DNA of 16,005 nt from CAZNQW01 sp964575225 (GTDB lineage: Bacteria > Chloroflexota > Anaerolineae > JAAYZQ01). A model generated the notes under the pieces. It was not told the DNA's origin and searched no databases. It saw nothing but the letters and a program-made list of their open reading frames with translations. Each line of letters starts with the position of its first letter. Position 1 is the first letter of the stretch. The position numbers and the translations under genes are program-made. Positions 7,397-15,034 of the stretch are shown in pieces. The stretch spans positions 1 to 16,005 of the forward strand of contig CAZNQW010000075.1 of NCBI GenBank assembly GCA_964575225.1. The letters are read 5' to 3'.

Positions 7397-9982
7397 CTAG
7401 GCCCGCTTGGACTTTTCCTGCAACTCGTACAGCTTGCTGATGGCCTCCAGAGGCGACATGCTGCTTACGTCCAGGGACTTGATCTCTTGGACCAGGGCAT
7501 TGTCCACGCCAAAGAGAGGGAGTTGCCGCACCTCGATGGTGCGCGGCGTGGAGCCGGGCGCGCGGGCTTCTTGTTCCAATTCCTGGAGAATTTCCTCAGC
7601 GCGGCGGATGACCGGTTTGGGCAGCCCGGCCAACTGGGCGACGTGGATACCATAGCTACGGTCAGCGCCCCCTTCTACAATGCGCCTCAAGAACACCACC
7701 CGGTCTTTTTCTTCGGCTACCGCCACGTTATAGTTGCGGACGCGGGGGAGGAGGTCGGCAAGTTGCGTCAGCTCGTGATAGTGGGTGGCAAAGAGGGTCT
7801 TGCAGCGCAGCTTGGGGTGATTGTGGATGTACTCGACGACGGCCCAGGCGATGGAGATGCCGTCGTAGGTGCTTGTGCCGCGGCCCACCTCGTCCAGGAT
7901 CAGTAGGCTAGACGAGGTGGCGTGGTTGAGCAGGTTGGCCGTCTCGATCATCTCCACCATAAAGGTGGACTGGCCGGCGCTGATCTCATCCTGGGCCCCA
8001 ATCCGGGTAAAAATCCGGTCGACCAGTCCGATGCGCGCCTGGTCAGCAGGCACAAAAGAGCCGATCTGAGCCATGAGGACAATCAGCGCAACCTGGCGTA
8101 GAAACGTGGATTTGCCCGCCATGTTGGGGCCGGTGATGATCAGTATCGACTGATCCTCCGAAAACAGCACATCGTTGGGAACAAAAGGCTCTTCCCGTTG
8201 GGTGATTTCGACCACGGGGTGCCGCCCGGCAACGATGTGCAGGTCTCGGGACTCGACCAGTTCGGGCCGGACGTAGCGGTGCATCAGGGCCACTTCGGCA
8301 AGGGAGGCAAAAGCGTCGAGCTGGGCAATCGTTTCGGCGACGGCTAATAGCCGGCCGGCTGCTGCTGCCACCTGCTCCACCACCTGACGAAAAATCCGGT
8401 CCTCGATGTCGGCGATCCGTTCCTGCGCGTTGAGGATCAGCGCTTCGTATTCCTTCAGATCAGGGGTAATGTACCGCTCGGCGTTCACCAGGGTCTGCTT
8501 GCGGATGTAATCCTCAGGCGCCTTTTCGGCGTGGGTTCTGGTTACCTCCAGGTAGTATCCAAAGACCTTGTTGTATCCCACCTTGAGGTTGCGGATTCCG
8601 GTCCGTTCCCGTTCCCTCTTTTCCAGATCGGCCACCCACGATTTGGCATCGCGCGAGGAGGCAATGACGTGGTCCAGCTCGGCGGAAAACCCAGCGCGGA
8701 TTACTCCGGTGGCATCAGAGCTGGTGGGTGGGGGATCGGCGATGGCGGCGGCGATCAATTCGACCACGTCGGTGCACCGGTCGAGGGCGTGCACCGAGTC
8801 CAGAAATCCACCCTGGTTGTCCAGGGCAGCCGCCGCTTCTTGAATCGCGGGCAGGGCCTCCAGGCTTTGCCTCAAGCCCACCAGGTCCCTGGGACGGCAA
8901 ATGCCCTGGACGGCCCGGTTTGTCAGCCGTTCCAAGTCGGCGATCTCTTTGAGAGCGGCTCGAATCCGGGTGCGGTTCGGGGTGTCATTCACAAGAGCTT
9001 CTACGGCATCGAGACGCCTCTGCAGGTCGGGCACGTGCAGCAAAGGCTGATTGATCCACTTGCGGAGCAGCCTCCCGCCCATGCTGGTTTTGGTATCGTC
9101 CAGCACGCCCAGAAGGGAGCCCTGTGTGGAGTCGTTGCGCAGGGTTCCGGTCAGCTCAAGGTTGCGGCGGGTGGAAGCATCCAGGGTCATGAATTGGGCC
9201 GTGGAATAGGTGCTGAGATGCGACAACTGGCTCAGCCGAGCGCGCTGGGTCTCGCGCAGGTAGTGCAAGAGTCCCCCGGCGGCACGCACTGCCAGGGGCA
9301 ACCCCGCCAGCCCAAAACCGTCCAGGCTGGCTACCTCGAAATGATCGAGCAGGGCCTGCCGGGCTGTTTCCAGTTCAAAGGGCCACTTTTCATATTCGGT
9401 TACCGACAGCTCTGCCAACGGGCCGCCGGGGCCGCGGTGGGGGCTGACTGCTTCGGGGTGGGGTGTGACCAGTTCTGCCGGCTGCAGGCGATCCAGTTCT
9501 TCGACCAGTTGGTGGGCGCCCTCCCCCGAAAGCTGGGTGGCGGCAAATTCACCCGTGGTGATATCGGTATAGGCCAGGCCTGCCCGGTTTCCGTCGAATA
9601 CCAGGGAGGCCAGGTAATTGTTGCGGCGCTCATCCAAAAGAGAGGATTCCACCACGGTGCCTGGGGTGACCACACGCACGACGTCGCGTTCCACCAGGCC
9701 TCGATCTGGGACCTCGCCGATCTGTTCGACAATGGCCACTTTGTGTCCGGCCTGGAGGAGTTTGGCGATGTAGCCCTCTACCGAGTGGTAGGGGACGCCT
9801 GCCAGAGGCACGCGCTGGTCCTTGCCCACCGGACGGGAGGTGAGGACGATGTCGCAGACCCGGGCGACGATCCGGGCATCGTCGTCAAAGGTCTCGTAAA
9901 AGTCGCCCAGGCGAAAAAGAACGATTGTATCGGGGTATTGCTTTTTTATGCGCAGATACTGTTGCCGCATTGGCGTCGTCAT
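7397..9982 (-). CDS. mutS: DNA mismatch repair protein MutS
   Basis: Recognises mismatches and small loops and, with ATP, recruits MutL to start repair. It has 861 residues, typical of MutS1. The mismatch-wedging motif GDFYETFDDDA gives Phe28-Tyr29-Glu30. The lever/clamp region is in the middle. The ATPase carries Walker A GPNMAGKST (618-626, Lys624), Walker B LLILDEVGRGTST (Asp697-Glu698) and THYHEL. The C-terminus has QLPLF (820-824), matching a sliding-clamp binding motif. I chose ATG 9982 rather than the in-frame GTG at 9991, because AAGGAG (9991-9996 on the complement) lies eight bases before the ATG and would overlap the GTG. It is transcribed divergently from the kinase gene. No mutL is in the window. 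Confidence 0.98.
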   Translation of the reverse strand: MTTPMRQQYLRIKKQYPDTIVLFRLGDFYETFDDDARIVARVCDIVLTSRPVGKDQRVPLAGVPYHSVEGYIAKLLQAGHKVAIVEQIGEVPDRGLVERDVVRVVTPGTVVESSLLDERRNNYLASLVFDGNRAGLAYTDITTGEFAATQLSGEGAHQLVEELDRLQPAELVTPHPEAVSPHRGPGGPLAELSVTEYEKWPFELETARQALLDHFEVASLDGFGLAGLPLAVRAAGGLLHYLRETQRARLSQLSHLSTYSTAQFMTLDASTRRNLELTGTLRNDSTQGSLLGVLDDTKTSMGGRLLRKWINQPLLHVPDLQRRLDAVEALVNDTPNRTRIRAALKEIADLERLTNRAVQGICRPRDLVGLRQSLEALPAIQEAAAALDNQGGFLDSVHALDRCTDVVELIAAAIADPPPTSSDATGVIRAGFSAELDHVIASSRDAKSWVADLEKRERERTGIRNLKVGYNKVFGYYLEVTRTHAEKAPEDYIRKQTLVNAERYITPDLKEYEALILNAQERIADIEDRIFRQVVEQVAAAAGRLLAVAETIAQLDAFASLAEVALMHRYVRPELVESRDLHIVAGRHPVVEITQREEPFVPNDVLFSEDQSILIITGPNMAGKSTFLRQVALIVLMAQIGSFVPADQARIGLVDRIFTRIGAQDEISAGQSTFMVEMIETANLLNHATSSSLLILDEVGRGTSTYDGISIAWAVVEYIHNHPKLRCKTLFATHYHELTQLADLLPRVRNYNVAVAEEKDRVVFLRRIVEGGADRSYGIHVAQLAGLPKPVIRRAEEILQELEQEARAPGSTPRTIEVRQLPLFGVDNALVQEIKSLDVSSMSPLEAISKLYELQEKSKRA

Positions 9983-10021
9983 GCAGGCCACTCCTTGTCA
10001 CGCGGGAACCGTGGTGACGCT

Positions 10022-10050
10022 ATTGTACCATCAGTGAGGGCAACCGGCAA
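10022..10050 (-). promoter_or_regulatory. Predicted sigma70-type promoter of mutS
   Basis: On the - strand: -35 TTGCCG (10050-10045), a 17-base spacer, and -10 TACAAT (10027-10022). The start site would be near 10015, about 33 bases before the mutS ATG. Confidence 0.6.
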
Positions 10051-10182
10051 GCATGTGCCGTTCCAATTTTGGGTTGTTGCCACGCCGGCCCCACCATCCG
10101 ATTGGACGCTCGTCGCCCCGGTCTTCAGGGATGGCCTGGGTTCCTGGCGGGCCGCCGCCACCCGAGATCCTTGGTTTGACAT

Positions 10183-10210
10183 TTGACAGGCAGGGTATCC
10201 ATGTTATACT
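10183..10210 (+). promoter_or_regulatory. Predicted strong promoter of the kinase-regulator operon
   Basis: A consensus -35 TTGACA at 10183-10188, a 16-base spacer, and -10 TATACT at 10205-10210. A second TTGACA overlaps just upstream at 10176-10181. Transcription would start near 10217, leaving a very short leader (about 15-27 bases) before the kinase start. Confidence 0.75.
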
Positions 10211-10231
10211 CTCGATGGGTATCAGCCGAAA

Positions 10232-11848
10232 TTGGGGGCGATTTTGAGCGAACGTAGCCGAACAACCGAATTGGCGGCCTTGACCAGTATTGCGGCCCAG
10301 GTGAACTGCACCCAGGATCTGGACGAGATCCTAAGGGGCGCCCTGGATACCACATTGGACGTGGTGGGCGAGAGTTCGGGTGCCATCTTTTTGATCGATG
10401 AGGATACCGAGGACCTCATTCTCTTTGTCCATCGGGGACTGTCGGAGCAATTCGTGGCTCAGGAGGCGGTCATCGGCTCAGGGCAGTGCCTGTGTGGCCT
10501 GGCGATCAAACGCGGGGAGCCTCTACGGATTCAGGATATCGAATCGCACCCGGCGCGCGAGCGCGGGGCCTGCCTGTTGGATGGCTTTGCATCGTGCATC
10601 CGCTTGCCGCTGCGCGCTCGGGGTGAGGTCAATGGGTTGTTGAACATCCAAAGCCGGACCGGGCGGACGTTTACCAGGGAAGATGAGGATCTTCTCACTG
10701 CTATTGGTCATCAGATCGGGATTGCCATCGCCAATGCCCGGTTGATCGAAGATGCGGAGCACCGCCGGGCTACCCTGGAGAGCGTCATGCGCAGCATGGT
10801 GGATGGCCTCCTTTTGCTCGATCCACAGGGACGGATCGTGTATAGCAACCCTTGCGCCGAAACGATGCTGGGCTTTTCCCGGCAATCCCTTGTGGGCCAG
10901 CTTTGGGATAAAGTGCTTTCGGACTTGATTCTCTCAGGGACGGTTTCACAACAAGAGACGGCCGAACTACAACCTCAGGCAGAGGCTCGGCAGGATGCAC
11001 CTCTCATGGAGCTGAACTTTGACGGCCCGGAACCCCGCGTACTCCAATCGCGCCCTTTTCGGATCTATGATGAGAGCCGGGATTATCAGGGGTTGGGTGT
11101 TCTGTTGCGTGATGTCACCCGCGAGAGGGAGCTGGATCAGATGAAATCGCAGCTTCTGGCAACCGTCAGCCACGAGCTGCGGACGCCGCTGGCGAGCATC
11201 AAAGGCTTTGCCACCACTCTGCTGCGGCAGGATGTCGAGTGGGATGAGGGTAGCCGTCGCGAGTTCCTATCCATCATCGACAATGAGAGTGACCGCCTCT
11301 CCGAGCTGATCGGCAACCTGCTGGATATGTCGCGCATCGAGGCGGGCACCCTGCGCGTTGAGCCAGAGACCATGGATCTGCGTACCGTCGTTCAAGATAC
11401 ATTGGCCGAGTTCCAGGTCATGACTCATTTGCACCGCTTTGCAGGGGACCTGCCGGCCCAGTTGCCACTGGTGTTTGCCGACCCGCGGCGCACCCGTCAG
11501 GTGCTCCGGAACCTGCTGGAAAATGCGGTCAAGTATTCGCCTCAGGGTGGCGAGGTGAGGGTTCAGGCCACTGTCGATGGGCCGCTTGCCCAGATCAGTG
11601 TCGCCGATCAGGGCCTGGGCATCGATGAGCAGCATCTGGATCAGATTTTTGCACGGTTTTACCAGGTCGATAGCGCCTCGACGCGCCAGGTGGGGGGAGC
11701 AGGGTTGGGATTGGCCATTTGCAAAGCCATTGTGGAGGCCCAAGGAGGCCGCATCTGGGCTGAAAGCCAGCTCGGGGTGGGCAGCAGGTTTCATTTCACT
11801 GTGCCGATCGCTCTGGCAGATGGGGAGAAAGGGGAACAGAATGAGTAA
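10232..11848 (+). CDS. Soluble GAF-PAS sensor histidine kinase
   Basis: Two-component sensor kinase that should autophosphorylate and pass phosphate to the next gene's product. Domains in order (538 residues from TTG 10232): GAF about 10-165, PAS about 180-300, HisKA with the H-box SHELRTPLAS (His314), and HATPase with the N-box NLLENAVKYSP (427-437), G1 DQGLG (459) and G2 GAGLGL (489-494). There is no membrane segment or signal peptide, so it senses a cytoplasmic signal. The GAF region has Cys86, Cys88, Cys114 and Cys122, which could bind metal, Fe-S or haem, or act as a redox switch (inference). The start is uncertain: TTG 10232 lacks a ribosome site, while in-frame TTG 10244 has GGGGG at 10234-10238. 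The stop overlaps the regulator gene by 8 bp. Confidence 0.93.
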   Translation: MGAILSERSRTTELAALTSIAAQVNCTQDLDEILRGALDTTLDVVGESSGAIFLIDEDTEDLILFVHRGLSEQFVAQEAVIGSGQCLCGLAIKRGEPLRIQDIESHPARERGACLLDGFASCIRLPLRARGEVNGLLNIQSRTGRTFTREDEDLLTAIGHQIGIAIANARLIEDAEHRRATLESVMRSMVDGLLLLDPQGRIVYSNPCAETMLGFSRQSLVGQLWDKVLSDLILSGTVSQQETAELQPQAEARQDAPLMELNFDGPEPRVLQSRPFRIYDESRDYQGLGVLLRDVTRERELDQMKSQLLATVSHELRTPLASIKGFATTLLRQDVEWDEGSRREFLSIIDNESDRLSELIGNLLDMSRIEAGTLRVEPETMDLRTVVQDTLAEFQVMTHLHRFAGDLPAQLPLVFADPRRTRQVLRNLLENAVKYSPQGGEVRVQATVDGPLAQISVADQGLGIDEQHLDQIFARFYQVDSASTRQVGGAGLGLAICKAIVEAQGGRIWAESQLGVGSRFHFTVPIALADGEKGEQNE

Positions 11849-12539
11849 AAAGGCCACAATCCTCGTCGTGGACGATGAACCGCACGTTCGCAAGTTGGTG
11901 AAGGCCAATCTGGAATCATCGGGCTACCAGGTGGTGACCGCCGTGGATGGCGAAGAGGCCCTGGCGATGGTGGAACGCGAGACCCCCGATCTGGTCTTGC
12001 TCGATCTGATGCTGCCCAAGTTGGATGGGTATGCGGTCTGTAGCCGTATCCGCGATTTTTCCACAGTGCCGATCATCATGGTCACGGCCCGCAGTACCGA
12101 GGTGGATCTTGTGCGTGGCTTTGAGGTGGGTGCCGATGACTATTTGACCAAACCCTTTGCCGTGGGCGAGCTGCTTATGCGCGTTCAGGCCGTGCTGCGA
12201 CGCAGCAAGTGGCCCGAACAGGTCATGTCGCGTCAGATCTTGGAGGTAGGGCCGATCACCATTGACTTTGCCCAACACCGGGTGACCCGTGACGGAGAGC
12301 CGGTCAAACTGACGCCGACCGAGTATCGCCTCTTGGCCTACCTGGCCTCGCATCCCAATCGGGTCATCCTCCATCGCGAGTTGTTGCGCGGGGTATGGGG
12401 ACCGGAATATGGCGAAGAGACCGAATACCTTCGAGTGTACATCCGGTACCTGAGGCAAAAGCTGGAGGCGGATCCCTCGAACCCTTATTATATTCTCACC
12501 CAGCCGGGGGCAGGCTATCTGTTCAACCGGCCTGAGTAA
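11841..12539 (+). CDS. OmpR/PhoB-family response regulator
   Basis: DNA-binding partner of the preceding kinase. It has 232 residues. The receiver domain (1-about 120) has a complete active site: Asp11-Asp12, phosphoacceptor Asp55 in LVLLDLMLP, Thr82 and Lys104 in DDYLTKPF. The winged-helix effector (about 131-230) contains VKLTPTEYRLLAYLASHPNRV, LLRGVWG, EYLRVYIRYLRQKLE and the terminal PGAGYLF, typical of the PhoB/KdpE-like class, which binds direct repeats spaced about 11 bp. ATG 11841 overlaps the end of the kinase gene by 8 bp and has AAAGGGG six bases upstream, so the pair is translationally coupled. Its regulon is unknown; the nearest candidate target is the repeat array before the next gene. 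Confidence 0.95.
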   Translation: MSKKATILVVDDEPHVRKLVKANLESSGYQVVTAVDGEEALAMVERETPDLVLLDLMLPKLDGYAVCSRIRDFSTVPIIMVTARSTEVDLVRGFEVGADDYLTKPFAVGELLMRVQAVLRRSKWPEQVMSRQILEVGPITIDFAQHRVTRDGEPVKLTPTEYRLLAYLASHPNRVILHRELLRGVWGPEYGEETEYLRVYIRYLRQKLEADPSNPYYILTQPGAGYLFNRPE

Positions 12540-12590
12540 CGTCCCACGCCGATAGCGATCCCCTCTCCATTCCTTGTGCGGGCAAAGTGT

Positions 12591-12619
12591 TTGACAGGGA
12601 TCGGTGTCTGTGTTAAGAT
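12591..12619 (+). promoter_or_regulatory. Predicted promoter P1 before the stand-alone receiver gene
   Basis: Consensus -35 TTGACA (12591-12596), a 17-base spacer and -10 TAAGAT (12614-12619). Start near 12626, giving a leader of about 98 bases that includes the direct-repeat array. Confidence 0.65.
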
Positions 12620-12650
12620 CGCTCTGTCGGGCGTATCAGCACATTATCAC

Positions 12651-12705
12651 TTTTAATACGTTTCTAACGGCTGTCGGCGGCAGTCTTACACGGCTCTAAC
12701 AGCTT
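12651..12705 (+). promoter_or_regulatory. 11-bp-register direct repeats, candidate response-regulator binding array
   Basis: TCTAAC occurs at 12663-12668 and 12695-12700, and TCTTAC at 12684-12689, so the steps are 21 and 11 bp. A further related unit, TTTTAA (12651) against TTCTAA (12662), is 11 bp apart. The longer units TCTAACGGCTG and TCTAACAGCTT agree at 9 of 11 positions. The array ends just before the P2 -10 element and covers its -35 region, the layout of PhoB-type activated promoters. Binding by the neighbouring regulator is inference. Confidence 0.5.
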
Positions 12706-12708
12706 GCA

Positions 12709-12717
12709 TGGTATACT
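12709..12717 (+). promoter_or_regulatory. Extended -10 promoter P2, probably giving a leaderless mRNA
   Basis: TGGTATACT is an extended -10 (TG-N-TATACT, hexamer 12712-12717) without a good -35. Seven bases downstream of the hexamer lies position 12724, the A of the ATG of the receiver gene, and no Shine-Dalgarno sequence precedes that ATG. This predicts a leaderless transcript. Confidence 0.55.
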
Positions 12718-12723
12718 ACCTGC

Positions 12724-13122
12724 ATGATGTGTGGGACTGTGTTGATTGTTGAGCACGATTGGAGGATGCGCAAGCTGATCCGGGCCAACCTGGAAGCTTT
12801 GGGTATGGTGGTCCACGAAGCGGTGAGCGTTGAGCATGGCTTGAGCGTGTTGGGCCAGGCTCAGCCCGATCTGATCATCCTTGACGTAGATCTTCCAGAC
12901 ATGGAGGGGTTGGCTTCCCTGGCGAGGCTAGACTCGTGGGTGGGAGCGAGGGTCCCCATCGTGCTGCTTTCGGCTGAGCCGCCCAGCCCTGCCCAAAAGG
13001 CTTATCGTACGTCACTTGGCTACCTGCAAAAGCCGTTCTCTGTTCCTGTCCTTTTGCAGCAGGTGCAAGGCGCCTTGTCCCAAGCAGAGACAGGCGGCTC
13101 CCTCCCCGGGGGGGCGTCGTGA
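12724..13122 (+). CDS. Stand-alone receiver-domain protein with altered acidic pocket
   Basis: A 132-residue single-domain response regulator with no output domain; such proteins act by phosphotransfer or by protein contact. LIVEHDWRMRKLI aligns with LVVDDEPHVRKLV of the regulator upstream, so the acidic pair is Glu10-His11 instead of Asp-Asp. The phosphoacceptor Asp54 (IILDVDLP), Ser83 and Lys103 (LQKPF) remain. With His in place of the second acid, metal binding and phosphorylation may be weak (inference). ATG 12724 has no ribosome site but lies seven bases after a -10 element. A second ATG follows at 12727. It sits 184 bp after the regulator gene and 74 bp before rubrerythrin, with which it may share a transcript. 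Confidence 0.85.
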   Translation: MMCGTVLIVEHDWRMRKLIRANLEALGMVVHEAVSVEHGLSVLGQAQPDLIILDVDLPDMEGLASLARLDSWVGARVPIVLLSAEPPSPAQKAYRTSLGYLQKPFSVPVLLQQVQGALSQAETGGSLPGGAS

Positions 13123-13139
13123 TTTGCCTCGCGAGCTTT

Positions 13140-13159
13140 TCGGATGCTCCGAGTTTTTT
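13140..13159 (+). terminator. Possible weak terminator before rubrerythrin
   Basis: A five-base stem TCGGA/TCCGA (13140-13144 and 13148-13152) with a three-base loop, then TTTTTT at 13154-13159. The stem is short, so partial termination at most; read-through into rubrerythrin remains possible. Confidence 0.4.
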
Positions 13160-13196
13160 GGGCTCTTGAATATTCAGTCTGAAAGGAGACAATCAA

Positions 13197-13700
13197 ATGA
13201 AAGACATGACAAAGGAAAATCTAAAAGCGGCATTTGCCGGCGAAAGCCAGGCTTGTGTTAAATATCTGGCTTTTGCCGACCAGGCGGCCAAAGAGGGCAA
13301 AGCCAATATTGCCCGCCTATTTGAGGCGATTGCCTATGCGGAACGGGTCCATGCCACCAACCACCTGCGCGAGTTGGGGGGTATTGGCGACGTCGTCGCC
13401 AACCTTGGGGCGGCCATTGAGGGTGAGAATTTTGAAGTTGACGAGATGTATGCAGCTTACCTTGCCGTCGCCGAGCTTCAAGAGGAAAAGGGCGCGGTGC
13501 GCACCATGAACTATGCCAATGAGGCAGAAAAGATCCATGCGGAGATGTATGGCGATGCTCGTAAAACTGCCGAAAAAGGCCAGGACATCGAGATCGCCGA
13601 GGTCTATATCTGCCCGACGTGTGGGTTTACCCACATTGGCGAGCCGCCGGATCGCTGCCCCGTGTGCAAGGTGAAAAAGGAAAATTTCAAGGTCTTTTAG
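13197..13700 (+). CDS. rbr: Rubrerythrin
   Basis: Non-haem diiron peroxidase that reduces hydrogen peroxide to water in the cytoplasm of anaerobes and micro-aerophiles, using electrons from rubredoxin or NAD(P)H-linked partners. It has 167 residues in the classical order. The N-terminal ferritin-like four-helix domain has candidate iron ligands Glu16, Glu49 and His52 (ERVH), Glu93, Glu96, Glu111 and His114 (EKIH). The C-terminal rubredoxin-like domain has Cys139, Cys142, Cys154 and Cys157 (CPTCG and CPVC). ATG 13197 has AAGGAG eight bases upstream. A ten-base palindrome TGAATATTCA lies at 13167-13176, just before the ribosome site, and may be an operator. No clear promoter was found, so it may be co-transcribed with the receiver gene. 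Confidence 0.96.
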   Translation: MKDMTKENLKAAFAGESQACVKYLAFADQAAKEGKANIARLFEAIAYAERVHATNHLRELGGIGDVVANLGAAIEGENFEVDEMYAAYLAVAELQEEKGAVRTMNYANEAEKIHAEMYGDARKTAEKGQDIEIAEVYICPTCGFTHIGEPPDRCPVCKVKKENFKVF

Positions 13701-13781
13701 GGCCAGCAGGCGCGTTGGCTGAGGCCTGATGCGATGATGTTCTGCGGGTGGTTCTATCTCAGGAGAGTCAGGTAGGAGTTC

Positions 13782-15026
13782 ATGCAGGTAATTTTCCCCT
13801 TCACAGCTATCGTTGGACAAGAGTCGATGAAAACGGCATTGGTCCTCAATGCCATCAGCCCCAGGATCGGTGGCGTGCTGATCCGGGGAGAGCGCGGCAC
13901 GGCCAAATCGACCGCGGCTCGGGCTCTGGCAGCGTTGCTGCCCGAGATTGAAGTGGTAGCCGACTGTCCGTTTCAGTGCGATCCACACCGTCCGGATCAC
14001 CTGTGCGATCTCTGCCAGGAGCGAGTGAGCAATGGCGAAACCTTGCCGGTGGCCACTCACCGGACTCGCTTTGTGGATCTCCCGGTCAGCGCGACCGAGG
14101 ATCGGGTAGTGGGCACCCTCGATATCGAGTTGGCGCTCAAAACCGGCAAGAAAAAGTTCGAGCCGGGTGTGCTGGCAGCGGCCAACCGCGGATTGCTCTA
14201 TGTCGATGAGGTGAATCTGCTCGACGACCACGTCGTGGACCTTCTCCTGGACTCGGCAGCGATGGGTCGCAACGTCGTGGAGCGAGAGGGTATTTCGTTC
14301 AGTCACCCGGCGCGTTTCATCTTGGTGGGTACCATGAACCCCGAAGAGGGTGAGCTACGTCCTCAGTTGTTGGATCGTTTTGCCCTCTGTGTGGAGATTC
14401 GGAGCATTGCCTCGCACGAGGCACGCGTGGACATTCTGGAGCGGACTGTGCAGTTTGAGAGCGATCCTGAAGGCTTTCGGGCCGAATGGGAGCCCTACGA
14501 GATCCAGCTATCCCACGAAATTGCCCGGGCTCGCCAAATCTTACCCTCTGTGAGCTATGAACCCGCCGATCTGTACTCCATCGCCCAGTTGACCACCAGC
14601 TTTGAGGTGGACGGCCACCGGGCGGACATTGTGATCCTAAAGGCTGCCCTGGCCCATGCCGCGTACCGGTTTGCCCGAAACGGTGGGGGAGGGAAGGATC
14701 CGGCTCTTTCCCAGTTGGATATTTTGGCGGCAGCCGAGTTGGCCCTTCCCCACAGGCTCAAACGCCAGCCGTTCCAGGATACGGAAGATCGGATGGCAGA
14801 CTTGTCCAGGAAATTGGAAGAGGCTCGCAAAAAGAACGACGAGCCCAAGGAACCGGAAAGCAAGTCTGACTCGTCGATGACGGAGCCGACGGACGAAAAA
14901 AAAAAGACCTCGAAAGCAATCGAGCACCTCGTCCCACTGACGCAGGTGCGGGAAGTGCTGGGGCAACCCTTCAAGGTCATGTCGCAGAACCCCTGGGAAT
15001 CGGGGACGCCGAAGAAGCGCTCGTAA
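13782..15026 (+). CDS. chlI: Mg/Co-chelatase AAA+ ATPase, ChlI-type small subunit (zero-frame product)
   Basis: AAA+ motor of a metal chelatase that drives Mg2+ or Co2+ insertion into a tetrapyrrole together with a ChlD-type subunit and a large ChlH/BchH or CobN subunit. It has 414 residues. Walker A GERGTAKST at 36-44, a four-cysteine insert (Cys62, 66, 75, 78) typical of the bacterial family and possibly zinc-binding, Walker B LLYVDEVNLL at 138-147, sensor-1 GTMNPEEGEL at 183-192 and the arginine finger in LLDRF (Arg199). From about residue 345 it becomes a charged linker (KLEEARKKNDEPKEPE), as in fused ChlI-ChlD proteins. The linker includes ten consecutive A; after it, zero-frame reading continues 39 codons to the stop. 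ATG 13782 has AGGAG at 13774-13778. Whether Mg or Co is the substrate cannot be told here. Confidence 0.93.
   Translation: MQVIFPFTAIVGQESMKTALVLNAISPRIGGVLIRGERGTAKSTAARALAALLPEIEVVADCPFQCDPHRPDHLCDLCQERVSNGETLPVATHRTRFVDLPVSATEDRVVGTLDIELALKTGKKKFEPGVLAAANRGLLYVDEVNLLDDHVVDLLLDSAAMGRNVVEREGISFSHPARFILVGTMNPEEGELRPQLLDRFALCVEIRSIASHEARVDILERTVQFESDPEGFRAEWEPYEIQLSHEIARARQILPSVSYEPADLYSIAQLTTSFEVDGHRADIVILKAALAHAAYRFARNGGGGKDPALSQLDILAAAELALPHRLKRQPFQDTEDRMADLSRKLEEARKKNDEPKEPESKSDSSMTEPTDEKKKTSKAIEHLVPLTQVREVLGQPFKVMSQNPWESGTPKKRS
14882..14949 (+). promoter_or_regulatory. Candidate programmed -1 frameshift site joining chlI to chlD
   Basis: Ten A at 14896-14905 end in the in-frame heptamer A AAA AAG (14900-14906), identical to the dnaX slippery site. 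A Shine-Dalgarno-like GGAG (14882-14885) lies ten bases before the A run. Downstream, CTCGA/TCGAG (14909-14913 with 14920-14924) and GCACCT/AGGTGC (14924-14929 with 14944-14949) can form alternative hairpins. The -1 frame is open from 14870 to the VWA stop at 15880. Shifting after the AAG at 14906 gives 375 + 324 = 699 residues. RNA polymerase slippage on the A run is an alternative mechanism. Confidence 0.7.
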
Positions 15027-15034
15027 TCCATGAC

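Noticed and set aside
8531..10186. Long + strand open frame (551 codons) across mutS
   Set aside because: It is antisense to an unmistakable MutS with all motifs intact; its translation shows no recognisable domain. High-GC codon use opens such shadow frames.
10215..10247. Ten-codon mini-frame MGISRNWGRF whose stop overlaps the kinase start, as a leader peptide
   Set aside because: The predicted transcription start (about 10217) lies at or after its ATG, so it would not be in the mRNA; there is no ribosome site and no attenuator-like codon run.
12600..12625. TGTTAA in the P1 region as a second Rex operator
   Set aside because: Only one half-site resembles the Rex pattern; the partner half is absent and the match coincides with the -10 element.
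13701..13781. Imperfect hairpin after rubrerythrin (GGCC...GGCC) as a terminator
   Set aside because: The stem has a bulge and there is no T-run, so it cannot be called.
14896..14905. The A10 run as a plain homopolymer sequencing error splitting one ChlI-ChlD gene
   Set aside because: Not fully excluded, but third-position G/C use shows the zero frame stays coding-like to its stop at 15026, and the data are Illumina, for which A10 errors are uncommon. The dnaX-type heptamer in the correct phase also favours a functional site.
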